Origin: JAHEJX01 sp041605955
GTDB taxonomy: Bacteria; Actinomycetota; Acidimicrobiia; Spongiisociales; UBA5794
Direction: 5' to 3'
Assembly (NCBI GenBank): GCA_041605955.1
Contig: JBFIXI010000018.1
Coordinates: 1-57,646, forward strand
Length of the DNA stretch: 57,646 nt
Part shown: positions 51,620 through 57,646 of the stretch, piece by piece
How positions within the stretch are numbered: position 1 is the stretch's first letter
Layout: each line of letters starts with the position of its first letter
Notes under the pieces: generated by a model
The model's input: only the letters and a program-made list of their open reading frames with translations
Told to the model about the DNA's origin: nothing
Databases searched by the model: none
Position numbers and translations under genes: made by a program

Positions 51620-53133
51620 GCGTCCTCCCGCAGTCTGGCTCGGTTGTCTGCTACCCGCCGCAGCAACGACGAGGGGCGGTAGCGTGGCTCGCCGTAGAAG
51701 TCGGCCATGTTGTCGAGCACGTCGACGACCCGAGCCACGCCGAACCGGTCGGCCCATTCCAGCGGGCCGATCGGGTAACTGGTACCGAGGCGCATCGCGG
51801 TGTCGATGTCGGCCGCGGTGGCCACTCCGAAGAGCACCGCGTCGGCGGCTACCGAGGCCAGCTGAGCCATGATCCGCAGCAGGACCAGGCCGGGACCGTC
51901 ACCCACTTGGCGGGCCTCGATGCCGGCAGCCCGCAAGATGGCGGCGGCGTCCTGCAAAGCGTCCTGCGAATTGGCGGCGATCGCCACGGCAGAGGCCGTC
52001 GCCCAGTCAAGGGTCACATCGAGCGCCACGATTGCCAAGTCGGGCACCGCCGGATCGACCGCGCTGACCGGCCGGCCGTTGCTGGGCCACAGCAGCGTAT
52101 TACCCACTGCAATCCCGGGAGCCGGGCCGAACCCGGGGGTAGCGGCCACCCCGGCCTCCCGGAGCCGGGTCACCAGGCCGGCCGCAGTTCCTCCGCCGCC
52201 GTGGACGATCACAGTGCTGACGGTGCGGTCGCCACCCACCACACGGGGGATGCCGTCGGGCTCGTCGGTGTCGTAGTTGTAGAAGCCACGCCCGGTCTTG
52301 CGACCGAGGCGACCCGCCTCCACCAGCTCCTGCTGGATCTGGCTGGGGGCGAACCTGGGGTCGTGGAATGTCTGCTCGTACACCGACTTGGAGACCGCCA
52401 GATTCACGTCCAGCCCCACCAAGTCCATCACTGCGAACGGGCCCATCCGGAACCCGCCGGCGCCGTGGACGATGCCGTCGACCTCTATCGGGCTGGCGAG
52501 CTGCTCCGCGACGATGCGCAGCGCCTCGCCGTAGAACGGGCGGGCGACGCGGTTGACGATGAATCCGGGCGTCGAGGCGGTGCGCACCGGAGTTTTGCCC
52601 CATGCGGTTGCGGTGGCGCGCAGTGTGGCGAGGACCTCGGGGGCGGTGGCGGCCCCGGCGACGATCTCGACGAGTGGCATGACCGGCGCCGGGTTGAAGA
52701 AGTGCATCCCGGCCACCCGGTGGGAGCGATCCAGCCTCGTGGCGATCGCGGTCACGGACAGCGACGAGGTGTTGCTGGCGATGATGGCGTGGGGCGCCAG
52801 GCTGGCCTCGACCTGGCGGAGGAGGGTGACTTTGGTGTCTAGATCCTCGACGATCGCCTCGATGACCAGGGTCGTCCCGGTCAGTGCAGCGACGTCGCTG
52901 GTGAACTCGATGCGGCCGGAGATGGCATCGGCCTGCTCCTCACTGAGCCGGGCTTTCTCGACGTCGCGGTCGAGGAATCGCTTCAGATCAACCCGAGCCG
53001 AGTGCAGCGCATTTGCGTCGATGTCGTAGAGGACCACTCGGTGGCCGGCGCCGGCCGCCACCCGGGCGATGCCGCGGCCCATCGTCCCGGAACCCAGAAC
53101 GGCGACCACCGACTCGGGGGATAGCGCGCTCAC
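51616..53133 (-). CDS. 3-hydroxyacyl-CoA dehydrogenase, PaaH type
   Basis: A 505-residue NAD-dependent dehydrogenase. The N-terminal Rossmann domain has AVLGSGTMGRGIARVAAGAG, then the catalytic His/Glu region ITRLDRSHRVAGMHFFNP-like. The first C-terminal helical domain has TPGFIVNRVARPFYGEALRI, and a second, weaker one follows near the end (SYPIGPLEWADRFGVARVVD). This two-tail length is typical of PaaH. It overlaps the TetR stop at 53,130 and the thiolase start at 51,619. Confidence 0.87.
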   Translation of the reverse strand: MSALSPESVVAVLGSGTMGRGIARVAAGAGHRVVLYDIDANALHSARVDLKRFLDRDVEKARLSEEQADAISGRIEFTSDVAALTGTTLVIEAIVEDLDTKVTLLRQVEASLAPHAIIASNTSSLSVTAIATRLDRSHRVAGMHFFNPAPVMPLVEIVAGAATAPEVLATLRATATAWGKTPVRTASTPGFIVNRVARPFYGEALRIVAEQLASPIEVDGIVHGAGGFRMGPFAVMDLVGLDVNLAVSKSVYEQTFHDPRFAPSQIQQELVEAGRLGRKTGRGFYNYDTDEPDGIPRVVGGDRTVSTVIVHGGGGTAAGLVTRLREAGVAATPGFGPAPGIAVGNTLLWPSNGRPVSAVDPAVPDLAIVALDVTLDWATASAVAIAANSQDALQDAAAILRAAGIEARQVGDGPGLVLLRIMAQLASVAADAVLFGVATAADIDTAMRLGTSYPIGPLEWADRFGVARVVDVLDNMADFYGEPRYRPSSLLRRVADNRARLREDA

Positions 53134-53696
53134 ACCAGCCCGCCCATGACGAAGGCCACCATCGCCTCGCCGATCTCGTCGGCCGACTGCCGGCCGCTCG
53201 GCCGGTACCAGCGGGTGAGGGCATTGAGCACGGACAGCACCATGATCGAGGCGAGCGCCGGGTTCTGCTCCCGGAACGAGCCGTCGGCGATGCCGGATGC
53301 GATCACTTCCCGGAAGGTGGCCTCGTAGCGGTCGCGCATCTCCACGATCGCCGCCCGGCTCTCGTCGGGGAGGAACCGGGCCTCGTTGAGGAAGGTGGCG
53401 CTGAGATCTTGATTCGAGGTGATGATCGACACATGGCCGCGCACCAGATCGGCGACCTTCTCGCTCGGCGGGACATCGCCGCCGGCCACCCGATCGGCGT
53501 GCTCCTGGAACATGCCGGCCCCCCGCTGGATGATCTCCACCAGGAGCTGCTCCTTGCTGTCGACATGGCTGTAGAGCGAGGACCCCAGCAGGCCCAGCTC
53601 TTCCCCGAGGTCGCGCATGGATGTGCCGTGAAAGCCGCGGCTGGCAAACAAGCGCCCGGCCGCCTCGACGACGTCTTCTCGACTGCGGGTGCTCAT
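53130..53696 (-). CDS. TetR-family regulator (PaaR-like)
   Basis: A 188-residue repressor. The N-terminal helix-turn-helix is AAGRLFASRGFHGTSMRDLG plus SLYSHVDSKEQLLVEII, the standard TetR site. The ligand-binding part is helical with no known motif. It is the first gene of the operon and lies 25 bp from a perfect 22-bp palindrome, so it probably represses itself and all downstream genes until an acyl-CoA (phenylacetyl-CoA or similar) binds. ATG 53,696 is the natural start; the open frame upstream is not protein-like. Confidence 0.85.
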   Translation of the reverse strand: MSTRSREDVVEAAGRLFASRGFHGTSMRDLGEELGLLGSSLYSHVDSKEQLLVEIIQRGAGMFQEHADRVAGGDVPPSEKVADLVRGHVSIITSNQDLSATFLNEARFLPDESRAAIVEMRDRYEATFREVIASGIADGSFREQNPALASIMVLSVLNALTRWYRPSGRQSADEIGEAMVAFVMGGLV

Positions 53697-53720
53697 CGCG
53701 GCGTCCTCACTGGCTGAGAG

Positions 53721-53742
53721 CAAACGAACGATCGTTCGTTTG
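53721..53742. promoter_or_regulatory. perfect 22-bp palindromic operator
   Basis: The half-site caaacgaacga is followed directly by its exact reverse complement. It lies 25 bp upstream of the TetR gene and 74 bp upstream of the divergent HEAT-repeat gene. Its AACGAACG..CGTTCGTT core has the form of TetR operators in phenylacetate and acyl-CoA regulons. Confidence 0.8.
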
Positions 53743-53803
53743 GGGCACGATAGCCGAAAGCCCCTGAGCCGCAACACGTTGCCCACCACGGCGACGCCAC
53801 CTT

Positions 53804-53809
53804 TACGAT
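53804..53809 (+). promoter_or_regulatory. -10-like hexamer of a leaderless gene
   Basis: TACGAT ends 6 nt before GTG 53,816, with TTGCCC about 19 nt upstream as a weak -35. No ribosome binding site is present. Confidence 0.5.
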
Positions 53810-53815
53810 GGGTCC

Positions 53816-54382
53816 GTGGCCGATCTGTCCCGCCTCGTCGCCGATCCGGCGAGCCACCTAGCCGACCCCGACCCGGCCGTGCGGCGGCTGGCCGTGTCCG
53901 CCTGCGCGGGGCGGCTGGACGATGCGCTCGTGAGCTCCCTGGTGGCCATGCTGCGCGGCGACGCCGACCCACGGGTGCGGGCCGAGGCGGCCGAGGTGCT
54001 CGCCGAAGCCGGGGAAGAGGCGTTGGCGCCATTGCTGGAGGCGACCGCCGACTCGGCCGGCATCGTCCGCGAGGCGGTGGCCACAGGCTTGGGTGAGCTG
54101 GAGAACGCGGCGGCGGTTCCCTGGCTGCTCGCAGCTGCCGCCACCGACACGGAAAAGCTGGTGCGGGAGGCGGCGGTGGCGGCATTGGGGGCCATCGGCG
54201 ACGAGCGGGCGGTGCCGTTGCTGCTGGAGCTGGTGGCGAGCGCGCCCCCCCAGGTGCGACGCCGCAGCGTGGTTGCCCTGTCGGTATTCGACGGGCCCGA
54301 GGTGGAGGCGGCCATCCGCGCCGCCTGCGACGATCGCAATCCGATGGTGCGTGAAGCCGCCCAGATGGTCGTCGGCAACTGA
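53816..54382 (+). CDS. HEAT-repeat domain protein
   Basis: A 188-residue protein made of about five HEAT-like repeats of roughly 30 residues each, of the PBS-lyase type. Units such as DPAVRRLAVSACAGRLDDAL, DPRVRAEAAEVLAEAGEEAL, SAGIVREAVATGLGEL and TEKLVREAAVAALGAIGDER recur. Such repeats form a curved protein-binding scaffold; no catalytic site is present. GTG 53,816 is chosen for its leaderless-promoter fit. It is divergent from the paa/liv operon, and the operator palindrome lies between them, so it could share the regulator. Confidence 0.82.
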   Translation: MADLSRLVADPASHLADPDPAVRRLAVSACAGRLDDALVSSLVAMLRGDADPRVRAEAAEVLAEAGEEALAPLLEATADSAGIVREAVATGLGELENAAAVPWLLAAAATDTEKLVREAAVAALGAIGDERAVPLLLELVASAPPQVRRRSVVALSVFDGPEVEAAIRAACDDRNPMVREAAQMVVGN

Positions 54383-54743
54383 AATGGGCGCGGTGCAGCT
54401 CGGCCGCCAGCGTGCGTGCCCACCTGAGGATCGGAACGCCTGACACATCTCGTAAGGGCTCTTGACATATTCGCCCTGCGGCGCGATATATCGCGTTATC
54501 GGGACCGGTGATTGACCGGCGAGACGCACAGACCCGTCAAGTGCACTCTCACCGCTAGCAGGGTGCACCTCTCCTCTTTCTGCTTAGAGACGCCGTGGGG
54601 CGTACTTCTCGGCCACTCGTTCGTGTGATCTGGGCACAGCCTCCTCTTCCATCCCTGACGTCTCGTGCGGGCGTCCAACCGGGACCGTGTCGGCCATCCG
54701 TGCGATGACGCCGACCAATCATCTCGAATCAGGAGGAACTGAG
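54383..54743. other. 361-bp region with a promoter and long leader
   Basis: It holds the consensus-like promoter at 54,462-54,490 and then about 250 nt before the lipoprotein start. That stretch has short inverted repeats (gtgcac ... gtgcac around 54,541-54,568; acgcc / ggcgt around 54,592-54,610) and is pyrimidine-rich. It may be a structured leader or hide a small RNA. I see no convincing open frame in it. Confidence 0.45.
54462..54495 (+). promoter_or_regulatory. sigma-70-like promoter overlapping a 14-bp palindrome
   Basis: TTGACA (54,462-54,467), a 17-nt spacer and GATATA (54,485-54,490) make a near-ideal promoter. The -10 lies inside the perfect palindrome CGCGATATATCGCG (54,482-54,495), so a repressor could block it directly. 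Confidence 0.65.
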
Positions 54744-55343
54744 ATGTCCACCAAGATCTTTGCAGTGGTTGCGGTGTTCAGTGCCCTGTTCGTGGGGTGC
54801 GACTCGGGCGACGACGCCGCCGAGGCACCCCTTCTGGAGACACCGGCCACTGCCGCCCAAGCCCCCCCGGCGGCCGAGACCGAAGCTGCCGGCAACGAGG
54901 GCCTCGCCGACTACTTGATCGACGGCGACGGGACCGATTCCCCGTTCGTGCTCTCCAGCACCGGGGAGGGTATCGAGGGCGGGGTCGGCGATCAGCTGAC
55001 GGCGTTCGCCGATGAATGCCCCTATGCGCTCGGGGTCATGGACAACGACAAGTCGGGCGACTGGTCCCCAGGCGACGACCTCATCACCGAAGGGCAGTTG
55101 GGTGGCCACTGGGGGCGGCCGATACGTAGCGGCGGCGACGACGACGTGTTGGACCTCGATGGCAGTCTCGCCAAAGGGGCGCGGGCTCCCGAGGCGGACT
55201 TCTTCGAGGCGGCCGACCTGGCCCACATGAAGCTCGCCTACATCGCCACCAACGACGACGGCTGCTGGGAACCCGGCGAAGACATCATATGGGATGTCAA
55301 CGGCGACGGCCGGCTCGACAGCTACCAATCCTGGGGCGGATAA
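54744..55343 (+). CDS. lipoprotein with EF-hand-like acidic loops
   Basis: A 199-residue lipoprotein. The signal ends FSALFVGCDSGDD (lipidated Cys near residue 19), followed by an Ala/Pro/Glu linker. The mature part has two Asp-rich loops that resemble calcium sites: VMDNDKSGDWSPGDDLI and WDVNGDGRLDSYQSW. The helices that flank a true EF-hand are not obvious, so Ca2+ binding is an inference. AGGAGGAAC lies before ATG 54,744. A strong palindrome-bearing promoter lies about 255 bp upstream. Confidence 0.68.
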   Translation: MSTKIFAVVAVFSALFVGCDSGDDAAEAPLLETPATAAQAPPAAETEAAGNEGLADYLIDGDGTDSPFVLSSTGEGIEGGVGDQLTAFADECPYALGVMDNDKSGDWSPGDDLITEGQLGGHWGRPIRSGGDDDVLDLDGSLAKGARAPEADFFEAADLAHMKLAYIATNDDGCWEPGEDIIWDVNGDGRLDSYQSWGG

Positions 55344-55409
55344 CCCCCGTCCAACCTGCTGTGCCGGTCGGGCAGAGACCGTCGCCTCTCCGACCGGCTG
55401 CGGCCGCAG

Positions 55410-56822
55410 TCACCCCTCCACCAGCGGCGGCCGGCGCTCCCCCACCCGAGTGGCCGCCTCGAAGGTGTGGGCGATGCGCAGCAAGCCCAGATCGTCACGG
55501 GGCCGTCCCACCAGCTGCAAACCGACGGGAAGCCCGTCTGGAGTGAAGCCGGCGGGCAGCGAAATCGCCGGGCATCCCATCACGGTGACGTCGCTGCACG
55601 AGCGCATCCAATCAATGTAGGTCTGCAGCCCTACTCCGGCGATCTCCTCGACCCATTCGATGTCCACGGGGAACGGCGCCACCTGGACGGTGGGACACGC
55701 CAGCACGTCAAAGCGCTCGAAGAATTCCCTCACCCGGTGGTACAAGGCGGCGTGCTTGCGGCTGGCGACGGCGTGATCGGCCAACGACCGGCGCCGCCCC
55801 TCCTCGATGTTCCACCGGATGGTGTCCTTCAGCTGATGCCGGTGGCGGTCGTAGGTCTCACCGAGACCCAGCTCATACTGCCGGGCGCGCAGCACCTGAA
55901 AGATCTCAGCGGCGTCGCTGAGGTCCGGCGTAGCCTCCTCGACCTCCCAGCCAAGGTCGGCAAAGACTGCCGGCACGCCGGCCAACGCCGCCGTCACCTC
56001 GGCGGCAACCGGCAAGCCACCCAGGCGCGGCGACCAGGCCACCCGCAATCTTCCGAGATCGACGTCGAGGGGCTCGGCAAACAGGGATCCGGGGTCTTGC
56101 AGGCTGATCGGGCTGCGCGCATCCGGCCCTGCGATGGCCTGCAGCATCAGCGCAACGTCGCCGACCGTGCGCGCCATCGGGCCTTCGACAGACAAGAACG
56201 ACCACGCCGCCTCCTTGGGATAGGACGGCACCCGCCCCGGCGACACTCGCAGACCGACCACGTTGCAGAATGCAGCCGGGTTGCGCAGCGACCCTCCCAT
56301 GTCGCTGCCGTCGGCCACTGGAATCATGCCGGCGGCCAGCGCCGCGGCGGCCCCGCCGCTGGAGCCCCCCACACTCTTGGTCAGGTCGTAGGGGTTACGG
56401 GTCGGCCCGAACACCGGGTTGAAGGTGTGCGATCCGGCGCCGAACTCGGGGGTGTTGGTCTTGCCGAGCGTGACCGCTCCCGCATTCTGGAGCCGATCCA
56501 CGATGAGCGCGTTCTCTGCCGGCACTCGGTCGGCGAAGATCGGCGAGCCGCTGGTGGTGCGAATCCCGGCAGTGTCGACCAGATCCTTGTGGGCGATCGG
56601 CAGCCCGTCGAGCGGTCCCGCCACTTCGCCGCGAACGTGGCGCTCATCGGCGGCGGCCGCCGCGGCGTACGCCCGGTCCGGCGCCAGCGTCACGATGGCG
56701 TTGATGTCCTCGTTCACTTGGGCGATGCGTCCCAGGTGGGCTGCGAGCAGCTCCCTCGCTGCCACCTCACCCTTCCGCAGAAGGGCGACCTGATCCGTTG
56801 CCGGCAGATAGCAGATGTCCAT
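55410..56822 (-). CDS. amidase of the amidase-signature family
   Basis: A 470-residue hydrolase of the GatA-like amidase-signature family. The catalytic triad is complete: Lys79 in IAHKDLVDTAG, cis-Ser154 in KSVGGSSGGAAAAL, and nucleophile Ser178 in DGSDMGGSLRNPA. It has the usual family length and ends with a PAISLPAGFTPDGLPVGLQL segment. No gatB or gatC genes adjoin it, so it is more likely a stand-alone amide hydrolase than a tRNA amidotransferase. The specific amide is unknown. No strong ribosome binding site is seen before ATG 56,822. It lies 32 bp after moaE. Confidence 0.88.
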   Translation of the reverse strand: MDICYLPATDQVALLRKGEVAARELLAAHLGRIAQVNEDINAIVTLAPDRAYAAAAAADERHVRGEVAGPLDGLPIAHKDLVDTAGIRTTSGSPIFADRVPAENALIVDRLQNAGAVTLGKTNTPEFGAGSHTFNPVFGPTRNPYDLTKSVGGSSGGAAAALAAGMIPVADGSDMGGSLRNPAAFCNVVGLRVSPGRVPSYPKEAAWSFLSVEGPMARTVGDVALMLQAIAGPDARSPISLQDPGSLFAEPLDVDLGRLRVAWSPRLGGLPVAAEVTAALAGVPAVFADLGWEVEEATPDLSDAAEIFQVLRARQYELGLGETYDRHRHQLKDTIRWNIEEGRRRSLADHAVASRKHAALYHRVREFFERFDVLACPTVQVAPFPVDIEWVEEIAGVGLQTYIDWMRSCSDVTVMGCPAISLPAGFTPDGLPVGLQLVGRPRDDLGLLRIAHTFEAATRVGERRPPLVEG

Positions 56823-56854
56823 GGTGGTTACCGCAGGGCTCCGGGGAGCCTCTC

Positions 56855-57319
56855 TCAGCTGCTGCGCTCCAGATCCTCACGGACCCACTCCGCCCCGCCG
56901 GGCCAGTGCTCCTTCTTCCAGATCGGGGCCCGCTTCTTCAGCTCGTCGATTACGTAGCGAGCCCCGTTGAATGCATCCTCGCGATGGGCCGAGCTGGCGG
57001 CCGCAATGACGCTGATCTCGCCCACGACAAGTTCCCCGACCCGGTGCAACGCAGCCACCTTGCGCAGCGGCCAGCGGGCCATGGCTTCGGAGACGACCTC
57101 GCTGATCTTGGGCTCCACGACCCCCTCGTAGGCCTCGTATTCGAGATGCGTCACGTCGGCTTTGCCCGGCGAGTGGTCCCGCACCGCGCCCAGGAAGAGC
57201 ACGGCCGCTCCGCAGTCCGGGGAAGAAACGAAGTCAGCCGCCGCCGCCGGGTCCAACGGATCGGCGGTTACCTCGACCCAACGGAATATCGCCGGCTCGG
57301 GTTGCGCTGAACTGGCCAT
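56855..57319 (-). CDS. moaE: molybdopterin synthase catalytic subunit MoaE
   Basis: A 154-residue protein that adds the dithiolene sulfurs to precursor Z, together with MoaD, to form molybdopterin. Family marks are AAVLFLGAVRDHSPGKADVTHLEY-like strands, the HRVGELVVGEISVIAAASSAHR core, and the active-site lysines in DELKKRAPIWKKE. MoaD is not seen next to it. It supports the molybdenum hydroxylase encoded at 18,396-22,034. AGAGGA lies 4 nt before ATG 57,319. Confidence 0.92.
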   Translation of the reverse strand: MASSAQPEPAIFRWVEVTADPLDPAAAADFVSSPDCGAAVLFLGAVRDHSPGKADVTHLEYEAYEGVVEPKISEVVSEAMARWPLRKVAALHRVGELVVGEISVIAAASSAHREDAFNGARYVIDELKKRAPIWKKEHWPGGAEWVREDLERSS

Positions 57320-57413
57320 ACAATCCTCTTAATCGGCTCATATATTCTGGCGTTAGCTTCGTAGGACCTAGCGAGCACTCGATTCGAGCGCCACGTGCAC
57401 CTTCTGAGGAATC

Positions 57414-57646
57414 GTGAGTGACTATATAGACGAAACCGAAGCGACGACTCCACCTCGAGTGTCGGCCGACACTCCCACCCCGGAGCAGGCCGTTGCGGAG
57501 CGGGCCGGCCTCGAGTCGGCCACACCTGGGTCGACCAGCTCCGATGCGATGAGCCCCGATGCGATCAGCCCCGAGTCGATCAGAGCCGACGCAACCGGTC
57601 CTGAAGCATCCCACCCCGAAGCAACCTCCTCCGATGTGACCAACGC
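57414..57646 (+). CDS. partial CDS at right edge, pentapeptide-periodic N-terminus
   Basis: A plus-strand frame opens with GTG 57,414, just after GAGGA, and stays open to the window end (77 codons). The product begins VSDYIDETEATTPPRVSADT and is acidic and probably disordered. From about residue 43 it shows a five-residue period: SSDAM, SPDAI, SPESI, RADAT, GPEAS, HPEAT, SSDVT. The minus strand of the same stretch is also open with a five-residue period, so strand choice is not certain. No domain is visible in this part. Confidence 0.5.
   Translation, partial: MSDYIDETEATTPPRVSADTPTPEQAVAERAGLESATPGSTSSDAMSPDAISPESIRADATGPEASHPEATSSDVTN

Noticed and set aside
55410..56822. Glu-tRNA(Gln) amidotransferase subunit A
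   Set aside because: The family is right, but gatB and gatC are not next to it and the tail is not GatA-specific; a general amidase is safer.
57234..57614. 126-codon minus-strand frame at the right edge
   Set aside because: It overlaps the start of moaE, and its GxDRIGA-type repeats reflect the 15-bp DNA repeat read in another frame.

Overview
The window is high-G+C DNA from an actinobacterium-like chromosome, most likely Acidimicrobiia or a close uncultivated relative. The evidence is a UPF0182 membrane protein, a long DivIVA-type polar protein, a YlbL-type PDZ/Lon-like protease, lipoproteins with Thr/Ala-rich linkers, and several genes whose -10-like hexamer lies only 6-9 nt before the start codon (probable leaderless mRNAs). 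The class assignment is inference from gene content; no rRNA is present.

Left part (1-25,550): a membrane-bound class III cyclase (216-1832); a membrane-anchored protein with an 18-residue extracytoplasmic tandem repeat (1904-2476); a methyltransferase; and a 1,224-residue protein joining an alpha/beta-hydrolase to a C-terminal CHAT caspase-like protease (3615-7289), the most unusual gene here. Then come a frameshifted gene, a LigM-like THF-dependent O-demethylase, a VOC protein, small membrane and lipoprotein genes, a second frameshifted gene, a soluble cyclase with a TPR-like tail, CapA, RtcA, a metallophosphoesterase, a phosphoribosyltransferase, a three-subunit molybdenum hydroxylase (18,396-22,034), and an NfnAB/GltD-like flavoprotein pair (22,775-25,095).

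Middle (25,550-40,890): a decayed integration site, with a 62-nt copy of a Met tRNA 3' end, a run of GC-rich hairpins, a tyrosine-recombinase C-terminal remnant and an intact initiator tRNA. After it come housekeeping and envelope genes: PRC-barrel protein, lipoproteins, Nei-type glycosylase, UPF0182, DivIVA-like, YlbL-like protease, BioY and a secreted helical protein.

Right part (40,908-53,742): eleven minus-strand genes, often joined by 4-nt stop/start overlaps, headed by a TetR regulator with a perfect 22-bp palindrome upstream. They encode PaaH, PaaJ and PaaN homologues, an acyl-CoA ligase, a complete LIV-type ABC importer (HMKFG) and a PaaI-type thioesterase. This looks like one uptake, activation and beta-oxidation unit for an aromatic or other carboxylic acid. 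A strong hairpin separates the binding-protein gene from the ATPase genes. The ring-attack genes (paaABCDE) and PaaK are not in the window, so the substrate is open. The window ends with a HEAT-repeat protein, a lipoprotein, an amidase, MoaE and the start of a gene with a pentapeptide-periodic N-terminus.
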